Of a DNA stretch of 64,000 nt, positions 56,800 through 64,000 are shown piece after piece. A program made the position numbers and the translations under genes. This DNA is from an uncultured Anaerolineae bacterium. GTDB lineage: Bacteria > Chloroflexota > Anaerolineae > J036 > Brachytrichaceae. How positions within the stretch are numbered: the stretch's first letter is position 1; each line of letters opens with the position of its first letter. The DNA lies in the NCBI GenBank assembly GCA_938028725.1, contig CALIMH010000010.1:62001-126000 (forward strand). Direction: 5' to 3'. The notes under the pieces were generated by a model. That model saw nothing but the letters and a program-made list of their open reading frames with translations. It searched no databases and was not told the origin of the DNA.

Positions 56800-57885
56800 A
56801 TGATTGAGTTGCTAGAACGTTGCGTGCGCATCCCCTCGCCAAGTGGCCAGGAGCAGCAAGTAGCTCTGTTCTTGCGCGACGAGATGCTCCGGCGTGGCTT
56901 TGATCGCGCCTACATTGACGAGGTGGGCAACGTCGTCGGCGTGATCGGCAGTGGCAACCGTCAGTTCATGCTTCTGGGTCACATGGACACAGTCAGCGGC
57001 GAAGTGCCCGTGCGCTATCAGGACGGCAAGCTCTATGGACGTGGCACGGTAGACGCCAAAGGGCCGCTGTGCGCGTTTGTGCTTGCGGCCGAGGCGCTCC
57101 AAACAACCATTCGGCACAACGACGCGCAGGTGATAGTGGTTGGGGCGGTGGAGGAGGAATGTGCTTCATCGCGCGGCGCCCGCCACGTGGCGCAGCAGTA
57201 TCGCCCGGACTTTTGTGTCATTGGCGAGCCCAGCGGCACCTACGGGATCACGTTAGGCTACAAAGGTCGCTTGTTGATCAGCGCTCGGATAGAGCAACCG
57301 ATGCGCCACACCGCCGTACCTGAGCCCAGCGCTTGTGAGATCGCGGTCTCCTTGTGGAATCACGTGGTGCAGTTGGCTGATGCGTGGAACGCCGGTAAGT
57401 CAAGCACCTTCGACCAGATTTTGCCTTCGCTGCGCCGCCTCCAGTCAGGTGACGACGGCCTGCGCGAGTGGTGCGAGATTCTGATCGGCGCACGGTTGCC
57501 GTTGGGGTATGGCCCGCCTGAGCTGCGCGCAGCCGCAGAGCAGTGGCAGGCCGCACAAGCAGCGCAACAAGCGGCGATCACCATGCGCTTTGAGGCTGCA
57601 GAACCAGCTTGGCGCGTGCCACGCGACACCGCTCTGGCTCGCGCGTTTGTCGAGGCTGTGCGTGCTATGGGCATGCGGCCGGCCTTCAAGTTGAAAACTG
57701 GCACCTCGGACTTCAACGTAGTGGGGCCAGCTTGGCAGTGCCCTCTAGTCGCCTACGGACCTGGCGATTCCTCGCTCGATCACACGCCAGACGAGCATGT
57801 GGTTATCGAAGAGTTCGAGAAGAGTGTTGCAATCCTCACTCGAGCATTGCGCTCGCTGTTGACAGACATCACTTCACCTGCATGA
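56800..57885 (+). CDS. lysK: M20-family amidohydrolase, LysK-like [LysW]-lysine hydrolase
   Basis: A 361-residue metallopeptidase-type hydrolase. Metal-ligand motifs are MLLGHMDTVSGEVPV, GRGTVDAKGPL and GAVEEECASSRGAR; LGEPSGTYGITLGYKG-like IGEPSGTYGITLGYKG and the late HTPDEHV complete it. The overall motif set matches LysK, which removes the LysW carrier in the alpha-aminoadipate lysine pathway. A homocitrate synthase-like gene follows with an ATGA overlap, which supports this. ArgE/DapE are alternatives. No LysW is seen here. Confidence 0.72.
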   Translation: MIELLERCVRIPSPSGQEQQVALFLRDEMLRRGFDRAYIDEVGNVVGVIGSGNRQFMLLGHMDTVSGEVPVRYQDGKLYGRGTVDAKGPLCAFVLAAEALQTTIRHNDAQVIVVGAVEEECASSRGARHVAQQYRPDFCVIGEPSGTYGITLGYKGRLLISARIEQPMRHTAVPEPSACEIAVSLWNHVVQLADAWNAGKSSTFDQILPSLRRLQSGDDGLREWCEILIGARLPLGYGPPELRAAAEQWQAAQAAQQAAITMRFEAAEPAWRVPRDTALARAFVEAVRAMGMRPAFKLKTGTSDFNVVGPAWQCPLVAYGPGDSSLDHTPDEHVVIEEFEKSVAILTRALRSLLTDITSPA

Positions 57886-59216
57886 ACCGGCAATTCTGCT
57901 TTCAGGCGTATCGCCCGCGTCGTTTGGAGATCATTGACACCACGCTGCGCGAAGGTCAGCAATCATCTCTCTTGCATGATCATCACAAGTACTTCTTCAC
58001 CCCGGCAGACAAACAGGAGATCACCCGCGCCCTCATCCTCTACGGCGTGAAGTTCATCGAGCTGTTCGCGCCCAACGTCAGTGCTCGTGAGCAAGCAGAC
58101 TGGGAGCTGATTAAAGCGACCCGCAACGAGCTGATCACACAAAAGGGCTACACCTTCCTGTTGGCTCATGTGCGCGCGCATCCGCAAGATGTAGAAGCAG
58201 CACTGCGCGTGGGTGCTGATGGGCTGAACATGTACATCGGCACTTCTGACGTGGCCCGCTCCTACAGCCACGGCAAGACGCTAGAAGAAATTGGCAAGCA
58301 GGCGCGTCAACTCATCGAGGATATCCGCCGCAATCATCCGGGCCTGATCATCCGCTTCAGCGGCGAGGATGCTTTCCGCACCCGTGAGGAGGACCTCTTT
58401 CGCGTGTACGACCAACTACAGGATTTGGTGGATCGTTTCGGCACACCCGACACTGTCGGCGTTGCCACGCCGGCGCTGGTCGCGCAGCGTGTGCGAGCCT
58501 TGAGGCAACGCTACCCCGATGTTGCGCTGGAGGGACACTTCCACGATGACCGCGGCTTTTCCCTGATCAACGCGCTGGAAGCTGTCAAGAGCGGGATGCA
58601 GTACATCCAAACCACTTTGCTGGGCATCGGCGAACGCAGCGGCATCACCAGCATGACCGCGCTGCTGTTCAACCTTTACATTGACCGCGAGTATGACTGC
58701 TTGGAAGGCTACCACTTGCGCGGCTCCTATCCAATCAACGTGATGATGGCGGATAAGCTGCGCAAGCTTGTGCCCTCGAAGGAGCCAGTCAGCCTCACCA
58801 ACCGCACTCACGCGGCCGGTGTGCATCAGAAAGCAATGCTCAACCATTCTGCTACCTACGAAGCATTTCCGCTCGACCAGTTCGGCGTTACCGAGTCCGA
58901 GATTTTGCTGGGGCCGCTGAGCGGTTGGAATGTGGTGCATTACTTCCTGCGCGAGATCTGCGGCTTCGCGCTTGATGAGGCGACTGCACGCCAGATCACC
59001 GCATTGTTCAAGCAGCGAGTCTACGACCTGCAGCCGGGCACGTCGCCTGCAGCCATGCTGATTGATATCGCCCGCAATGAGTTTGGCCTCCAGACCGTCA
59101 ATGTGCCGGAGGAGTTTCGCCGCGCAGTAAAACAAAACCTGACCGATACTTCTGCGCAAGCCGAGGTCGGCGAGGTGAGCCATGCTAGTGGCGTCATTTT
59201 GCGCTCGCGGCGATAA
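57882..59216 (+). CDS. Homocitrate synthase-like (LeuA/LysS family) enzyme
   Basis: A 444-residue aldolase-type acyltransferase. It begins RRLEIIDTTLREGQQSS, has EGHFHDDRGFSLINA (metal His in HFHDD), LGIGERSGITS and THAAGVHQKAMLNH. These fit homocitrate synthase of the alpha-aminoadipate pathway better than LeuA, since a separate leuA is 7 kb away and the leucine-sensing C-terminal domain is absent. It would condense acetyl-CoA and 2-oxoglutarate. It overlaps lysK by 4 bp. A re-citrate synthase or LeuA-like activity cannot be excluded. Confidence 0.75.
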   Translation: MNRQFCFQAYRPRRLEIIDTTLREGQQSSLLHDHHKYFFTPADKQEITRALILYGVKFIELFAPNVSAREQADWELIKATRNELITQKGYTFLLAHVRAHPQDVEAALRVGADGLNMYIGTSDVARSYSHGKTLEEIGKQARQLIEDIRRNHPGLIIRFSGEDAFRTREEDLFRVYDQLQDLVDRFGTPDTVGVATPALVAQRVRALRQRYPDVALEGHFHDDRGFSLINALEAVKSGMQYIQTTLLGIGERSGITSMTALLFNLYIDREYDCLEGYHLRGSYPINVMMADKLRKLVPSKEPVSLTNRTHAAGVHQKAMLNHSATYEAFPLDQFGVTESEILLGPLSGWNVVHYFLREICGFALDEATARQITALFKQRVYDLQPGTSPAAMLIDIARNEFGLQTVNVPEEFRRAVKQNLTDTSAQAEVGEVSHASGVILRSRR

Positions 59217-59235
59217 TCCCTGTGGGGAGGCATCC

Positions 59236-60735
59236 ATGCGTTTGCGAAGATGTGCCCGCTGCATACTTGCGCTCCTCTTGGGCATGCTCGTGCTCTTTAG
59301 CAGACAGTCGCCGGCGAATGCAGCAAGGCGTGAGATTTCACCCGTTGGCAATGTCGCACCTATCCAAATGGTTGCGCTTGAGGTCAACTTGGTTTTGCTC
59401 CGCGTCAAGGCGGAGTCGAGCGACTCCAGCGCCACCGCCAGCGTTCGTGCGCGAGCCGTGTTGCGTCGCGCAGAAGGCGGGGATGCTCCCGTTCGCGTGG
59501 TGTTCCCACTCCGCGACCCTGGCGGACGTGGCGAGCAATTCGGTCGCTATGCCCCTATTGAGTTTGAACTGCTGGGCTTCTCTGTCAACGGCCGGCAGTC
59601 AAAAGCGAGCTTACTCAACGCGGAGCAGGCCGCGGCAGTGGATGTGAACTTCCCTCTGGATCAAGACGTGCAACTGGACCTGGCCTACTTTTTGCGCAGC
59701 GTTAACGTTGGCCCGTGGCGGGTGTTCCGCTATCCTCTGCACGTCACAGCAGGCTGGGCCGGCGACGTGGCGGAGGCTCGCTTTATAGTGAATCTGCCTT
59801 ATCCTGCTAGTGAGCTGACGGTGGACACCGCTGCCTCATCGCCCGGCGTCTCGTTCGCAGGCGATCGAGCATTCTGGCGCTTTGGTCCACTGGAGCCGAA
59901 GCCGGAAGATGACTTTGTGGTGGCTGTGCTGTCGCGGCGTGCTTGGCAGCGCGTTCAGGAAGCTGAAGTGCTGCTTCGCCGTCGTGCTAGCTCGCAACGC
60001 TGGCTCAACTTGGCGCGGACGTACCGCGATGTGATTGTGCCAGGCGAGCGCACTCTCAGGCTGGGCGAAGCGTATGTGGAGCGGATGATTGAGGCGTATC
60101 GTCAAGCGGCGCAGACCAACAATCAACCCGAGGTAGTGGAGCTGGAGCTTGCCCAAACGCTGGCGACGCTATACGCGCCACCGTGGCCAGCCAAGATTGC
60201 CGAGGTTATCATTGCAGCGCTGGAGCGCGCTCTTGCACGCGAGACAACTCAACCCGCCGCACGAACCCTGGCCGAACGATTGCTGGCCCAACTCGATCAG
60301 GCTGGCAGTGAACCCGACGCCCTGCAACAAAGGCAAGAGCTGCAGGATTTGCTACGGCGCGTAGGCGGAGCAATCACGCCTACCCAGGCGCCACCCGAAG
60401 TGGTGTTAACACTAACCCCACAACCTGTTCAAACCCCACCGGCTGAGGCCAGGCCAACTGAGCCCACTCCATCGGAGACTCCCCAACCCGATGCAACGGC
60501 GACCGCAGAGCCGGCGCTGGTGCAACCTTCGGTCGGTGATCGTGGCCCAACAGCGCAACCTACGGCCGACCCGCTCGGGCTCACGCCGGCATCCGACACG
60601 ACGGTGAGCAGGTTGGTCGGTCCTGCCCTGCCTACTGGCGAGGTGGACTGGCGTGTGGTCGTGCTGGCCTATGTCCTAACGGGTCTGCTGGTGCTGGCCT
60701 TGATGCGCTGGTGGCTCGGCAGCCGATTGAGTTAG
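59236..60735 (+). CDS. Secreted, C-terminally anchored protein of unknown function
   Basis: A 499-residue protein. A signal peptide (CILALLLGMLVLFSRQSPANA) leads to a beta-rich ~210-residue domain with PVRVVFPLRD, then a helical block (~255-385). A Pro/Thr/Glu-rich tail (~395-470) and a C-terminal hydrophobic helix (VVVLAYVLTGLLVLALMRWWLG) follow, suggesting a surface-exposed membrane anchor. GGGAGG stands before ATG 59236. Not recognised; it sits 19 bp after the homocitrate synthase-like gene. Confidence 0.6.
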   Translation: MRLRRCARCILALLLGMLVLFSRQSPANAARREISPVGNVAPIQMVALEVNLVLLRVKAESSDSSATASVRARAVLRRAEGGDAPVRVVFPLRDPGGRGEQFGRYAPIEFELLGFSVNGRQSKASLLNAEQAAAVDVNFPLDQDVQLDLAYFLRSVNVGPWRVFRYPLHVTAGWAGDVAEARFIVNLPYPASELTVDTAASSPGVSFAGDRAFWRFGPLEPKPEDDFVVAVLSRRAWQRVQEAEVLLRRRASSQRWLNLARTYRDVIVPGERTLRLGEAYVERMIEAYRQAAQTNNQPEVVELELAQTLATLYAPPWPAKIAEVIIAALERALARETTQPAARTLAERLLAQLDQAGSEPDALQQRQELQDLLRRVGGAITPTQAPPEVVLTLTPQPVQTPPAEARPTEPTPSETPQPDATATAEPALVQPSVGDRGPTAQPTADPLGLTPASDTTVSRLVGPALPTGEVDWRVVVLAYVLTGLLVLALMRWWLGSRLS

Positions 60736-61892
60736 CCGTGACGCTGCATGAAGCGATATATGCGCTCCAGCGCCTGCTCGATCTTCTCGTAGGCTGTTGA
60801 GTAGGCTATGCGCACGTGACCCTCGCCGCCCAAGCCGAAGGAGCTGCCCGGCACGACAGCGACGTGCTCTTCGTGCAGCAGTCGCTCTGCAAAAGTGTGG
60901 TCGTCCATGCCGCTCTTCTTGATGGAGGGGAAAGCGTAGAAGGCACCGCGCGGCTCGAAGCAGTCCAGTCCCATCGCGTTTAAGCTGCTTACAAGCAGCC
61001 TGCGCCGGCGGTCGTATTCCTCCACCATGCGCTGCACGTGCTCGTCGCCTTGTTCAAGCGCTGTGATTGCGGCATGCTGGCTGGTGGTTGGCGCGGACAT
61101 GATGGTGTATTGATGCACTTTGCGAGCGGCGTCGAGCAACTCACTGGGGGCGGCGAGATAGCCGATCCGCCAACCAGTCATGGCGTAGTCTTTGCTGAAG
61201 CCACCTAGCAACAAGGTGCGCGCCTTCATGCCAGGCAATGAAGCAAAGCACACGTGCGTCGTGCCATACACCAGGCGGTCGTAGATTTCGTCGCTGATGA
61301 CGGCCAGGTCGTGTTGTTCGGCAAGCCTCGCGATTTCGATTAGCCGCTCGCGGCTCATCACTGCGCCGGTGGGGTTGTTTGGGTAGCCGATCAGCAGCGC
61401 TTTCGTGCGCGGCGTAATGTGCGCGGCGATGTCCTGCGCTGTGACTTGAAAGTCGTTTTCGACAAATGTGGGGATGGGCACGGGGGTGCCGCCGGCAAAG
61501 ACCACGTCTGGCGCGTAGGAAACAAAGCAGGGCTGCGGAATGATCACCTCGTCGCCAGGGTCAAGGATGCTGACAAGCGCTACATACAGTGCCTCGCTCA
61601 CGCCGACGGTGATCAGCAGTTCGTGATCGGGGTGATACGCCACGCCGTATAGCTCCGCCAGTTTTCGGCTGAGTGCACGACGCAGCTCGATCAAGCCAGC
61701 GTTGCTGGTGTAGCCTGTTTCGCCGCGCTCGAGCGAGGCAATGCCGGCGCGCAGGATAGGCGCCGGTGTGACGAAATCCGGCTCGCCAATGCCAAGTGAG
61801 ATCACATCTTTCATCGTCGCAGCGATGTCGAAGAATTTGCGAATGCCGGAGTACGGCACCGAGGCAACCCGCTGAGAGACAAAGTTACGCAT
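60732..61892 (-). CDS. Class I/II aminotransferase (AspC/AlaT-like)
   Basis: A 386-residue PLP enzyme of fold type I. The PLP lysine is in GGFSKDYAMTGWRIGYLA; the Asp and Tyr that bind the ring are in VISDEIYDRLVY, and NNPTGAVMSRERL forms the substrate loop. It fits aspartate/aromatic-type aminotransferase subgroup I-gamma (with GIGEPDFVTP and the final RIAYSTAYEKIEQALERI). Substrate could be aspartate, alanine, aromatic or aminoadipate, so a link to lysine synthesis is possible but unproven. It is 4 bp downstream of the nucleotidyltransferase and tail-to-tail (4-bp overlap) with the secreted protein gene. Confidence 0.88.
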   Translation of the reverse strand: MRNFVSQRVASVPYSGIRKFFDIAATMKDVISLGIGEPDFVTPAPILRAGIASLERGETGYTSNAGLIELRRALSRKLAELYGVAYHPDHELLITVGVSEALYVALVSILDPGDEVIIPQPCFVSYAPDVVFAGGTPVPIPTFVENDFQVTAQDIAAHITPRTKALLIGYPNNPTGAVMSRERLIEIARLAEQHDLAVISDEIYDRLVYGTTHVCFASLPGMKARTLLLGGFSKDYAMTGWRIGYLAAPSELLDAARKVHQYTIMSAPTTSQHAAITALEQGDEHVQRMVEEYDRRRRLLVSSLNAMGLDCFEPRGAFYAFPSIKKSGMDDHTFAERLLHEEHVAVVPGSSFGLGGEGHVRIAYSTAYEKIEQALERIYRFMQRHG

Positions 61893-61896
61893 GTTG

Positions 61897-62895
61897 TCAA
61901 TCCTCGTCAAAGTCAACCACGCTGGAGTCACCGACGTTGAACCGGCGTGGTCGCCCGCGCAGCACCGCATCGCGGCCGATGAGTGAGTTTGCCATCACAT
62001 GGTCAATCACCTTCGCGCCGGCCTCCACCACACTTTCGCGGATTACGCTACTGACAATATGGCATCCCTCGCCAATGGAGGCGTGCGGCCCGATCACACT
62101 GTTTATGATGGTGGCGCTGGGGTGAATGTTGACCGGCGGCACGATTACGTATTGCCCTTGCGGCAGCTCCGCGCTGTTGTCGTGTCCATGTTGCAGCAGA
62201 TAACGATTGGTCTCGAGCACGGAGTGAGCAGTGCCACAATCCAGCCACACGTTGACGGGCTGTGGGCGCAGTTTTGCCCCTCTCTCAAGCATGATGTTGA
62301 ATGCGTCGGCAAGGAAGTATTCGTTCTTCACCCGTTTGTCACGCCGTATCAACTCCTCACAAGCGTCCATGAGCTGTTGCACTTCGCGGACGTAGTACAT
62401 GCCGATCACAGCGAGGCGATTCTCTATTGTGGCTGGCTTCTCGATAAACTCGGTGATGTAACCCTGAGCGTCTATCCGCACTACGCCGAAGCGTCGCGGG
62501 TCTTCTACCTCTTTGACGTAGATGACGCCATCGCACGTTTCATGCTCAAGTGCTTCCAGCGCAGCGTCGGCGAGCGTATCTACAAAGACGATCAGGGTAG
62601 GGCCGCTGACCAAATGGCGCGCTAGCAAGATGGCCGGCGCTTGGCCATTGAGCTCCTTTTGCTCGACATACGCACTGTTTAGCGGAGGATAGTAACTGCT
62701 CACGTACTGCTCAATCTGCTCACCCAAGTAGCCAACCACAAACACAACTCGTTCAATTGTGGCCTGCTTGAGGAGTCGATCCAGGATGTGGCCGAGCACA
62801 GGCTTGCCGGCCACGCCTACAAGTGGCTTGGGCTTGGAGTAAGTGTGAGGTCGGAGGCGCGTGCCAAACCCAGCAAGCGGGATGATGACGTTCAT
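61897..62895 (-). CDS. Sugar-phosphate nucleotidyltransferase
   Basis: A 332-residue enzyme. The NTP motif IIPLAGFGTRLRPHTYSKPKPL is followed by GKPVLGHILDRL, FVDTLADAALEAL and a C-terminal left-handed beta-helix (VNIHPSATIINSVIGPHASIGEGCHI). This is the glucose-1-phosphate thymidylyl- or mannose-1-phosphate guanylyltransferase type. It makes NDP-sugars for envelope or polysaccharide synthesis. It sits between gatA and the aminotransferase with 4-bp gaps. Confidence 0.88.
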   Translation of the reverse strand: MNVIIPLAGFGTRLRPHTYSKPKPLVGVAGKPVLGHILDRLLKQATIERVVFVVGYLGEQIEQYVSSYYPPLNSAYVEQKELNGQAPAILLARHLVSGPTLIVFVDTLADAALEALEHETCDGVIYVKEVEDPRRFGVVRIDAQGYITEFIEKPATIENRLAVIGMYYVREVQQLMDACEELIRRDKRVKNEYFLADAFNIMLERGAKLRPQPVNVWLDCGTAHSVLETNRYLLQHGHDNSAELPQGQYVIVPPVNIHPSATIINSVIGPHASIGEGCHIVSSVIRESVVEAGAKVIDHVMANSLIGRDAVLRGRPRRFNVGDSSVVDFDED

Positions 62896-62899
62896 GCTT

Positions 62900-64000
62900 T
62901 CAACTGGCTAGAGAGGATAAATCGAGGTTGGGTTTTCTCAGGTGAAAGTCTGTGTGCATCTGATATGTGCGCGCCACCTGCAAGACGCGCTGTTCGCCGA
63001 AAGCAGGGCCGATCAGTTGCAAGCCGATCGGCAAGCCCAAGCGGTCGAAGCCGCATGGAATGCTGATCGCGCACACGCCGGCGAGGCTGGCCGGCAGCGT
63101 GAAGACATCGGCCAAATACATCTGAAGCGGGTCTTCTGTTTTAGAGCCGATGGGGAAGGCTGTGGTTGGCGATACCGGGGCTGCCAAAATGTCTACTTGG
63201 GCAAAGGCCTGCTCAAAATCCTGCTTGATCAGCGTGCGCACTTTCTGCGCGCGAACGTAGTAAGCGTCGTAGTAGCCAGCGCTGAGGGCGTACGTCCCCA
63301 ACATGATGCGTCGCTTCACCTCAGCGCCGAAGCCGGCGCCGCGAGTGCGGCAGTAGGTGTCAATCAGATCATTCCCCGTCACGCGCAGGCCGTATTTGAC
63401 GCCGTCGAAGCGCGCCAAGTTCGCCGATGCCTCGGCAGGCGCGATGATGTAATACGCTGCCAGACCCAGCTCGGTGCGAGGCAAGCTCACTTCTTGGACT
63501 CGCGCCCCGAGTGCTTCGAGCTGGGCAATGGCAGCGCGCACAGCCTCCTCCACTTCGTCCTGGATGCCGGCCGTGAAATACTCTTTGGGCACCCCCACGC
63601 GCAACCCCTGCAACTTCTCTGGCGCGTGCTCCACTGCGTGAACGTCAACGGGGGGGGCGGAAACCGAGGTGGAATCGTTCGGATCGCGTCCCTCCAGTGC
63701 TTGGAGCATGATGGCTGCGTCTAGAGCGTCTTTTGTTAACGCACCCACTGTGTCCAGTGAGGATGCGAACGCAATCAGGCCATAACGCGAGATGCGTCCG
63801 TAGGAATTTTTGAGGCCTGTGACGCCGCACAGGGCGGCAGGTTGGCGGATGCTGCCGCCGGTGTCTGTACCAAGTGCTGCGCAGCACAAGTCGGCAGCGA
63901 CAGCAACTGCCGAGCCACCCGAAGAGCCGCCTGGCACGCGGTCAAGCCGCCATGGGTTGCGTGTGACACCGAAGGCCGAGTTCTCGGTCGAAGACCCCAT
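62900..64000 (-). CDS. gatA: Glutamyl-tRNA(Gln) amidotransferase subunit A, 5' truncated
   Basis: The last ~366 residues of GatA; the N-terminus with the catalytic Lys lies beyond the window edge. The amidase signature is complete: FGVTRNPW and [17 protein letters not shown] contain the two Ser of the Ser-cisSer-Lys triad, with [16 protein letters not shown]. Then [22 protein letters not shown] and the late [16 protein letters not shown] fit. With GatB/C it amidates Glu-tRNA(Gln) to Gln-tRNA(Gln). It is the start of the leftward operon seen here. Confidence 0.93.
   Translation of the reverse strand: MGSSTENSAFGVTRNPWRLDRVPGGSSGGSAVAVAADLCCAALGTDTGGSIRQPAALCGVTGLKNSYGRISRYGLIAFASSLDTVGALTKDALDAAIMLQALEGRDPNDSTSVSAPPVDVHAVEHAPEKLQGLRVGVPKEYFTAGIQDEVEEAVRAAIAQLEALGARVQEVSLPRTELGLAAYYIIAPAEASANLARFDGVKYGLRVTGNDLIDTYCRTRGAGFGAEVKRRIMLGTYALSAGYYDAYYVRAQKVRTLIKQDFEQAFAQVDILAAPVSPTTAFPIGSKTEDPLQMYLADVFTLPASLAGVCAISIPCGFDRLGLPIGLQLIGPAFGEQRVLQVARTYQMHTDFHLRKPNLDLSSLAS

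Noticed and set aside
57609-57881. In-frame extension of the homocitrate synthase-like gene
   Set aside because: It overlaps lysK in another frame; the ATGA junction at 57882 is the natural start.

Overview
The window is a gene-dense, GC-rich bacterial chromosome segment with almost no mobile DNA. Gene content points to a phototrophic member of the Chloroflexota (Roseiflexus/Roseilinea-like). The evidence is a bacteriochlorophyll a cluster (bchF-bchI-bchD-bchH-bchC-bchX) next to a PucC-type transporter, phytoene synthase and a CruF-type carotenoid gene, together with an AroK-AroB fusion, LysW-type lysine-pathway genes and MenA. The assignment is inferred from gene content, not from a marker gene.

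Layout. 1-1048: 3' end of a secreted c-type haem protein. 1209-7269: a complete branched-chain amino acid (Liv) ABC importer, whose LivH carries a long acidic insertion, followed by a methyltransferase. 7884-10337: a PLP lyase with a small partner gene and a Uma2-like protein, all leftward. 10392-16254: a polytopic membrane protein, carB and a type-4 uracil-DNA glycosylase. 16265-22455: menA, a transposase relic, a DtxR/MntR regulator behind a consensus promoter, an SPFH protein, an FAH-family hydrolase, a small membrane protein, a degenerate S41 lipoprotein and a thioesterase. 22464-28761: aroE-aroC-aroKB-yggS and two further genes in a tight rightward run. 28766-32335: an ABC ATPase, an orphan response regulator, a CopD-like protein and a duplicated-domain lipoprotein.

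32336-46012 is the photosynthesis island. It holds pucC-like, bchF, bchI, bchD, bchH, bchC and bchX, then crtB and cruF. Together these make Mg-protoporphyrin IX (BchIDH), modify ring A and ring B of chlorophyllide (BchF, BchX, BchC), deliver pigment (PucC) and start carotenoid synthesis. BchX ends in an extra domain that resembles the C-terminus of FtsQ. BchL/N/B, BchY/Z, BchM, BchG and the ring-E cyclase are not in the window.

45963-47683 holds small leftward membrane genes and a glycosyltransferase. 47714-56006 is one leftward ilvL-ilvB-ilvN-ilvC-(dual ABC ATPase)-leuA-leuC operon. It starts from a consensus promoter, has a Val/Leu/Ile-rich leader peptide and an attenuator, and ends in a strong intrinsic terminator. 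It diverges from a FadR-type GntR regulator, across a GTNNNAC palindrome. The regulator is followed by a LysK-like hydrolase, a homocitrate synthase-like enzyme and a secreted membrane-anchored protein. The window closes with leftward aminotransferase, sugar nucleotidyltransferase and gatA (truncated by the edge).

A recurring promoter style is visible: a -10 box of the form TANAATC, often TANAATCGC, placed 8-18 nt before the start codon, which implies leaderless or very short leaders. No rRNA, tRNA, CRISPR or intact IS element was recognised.
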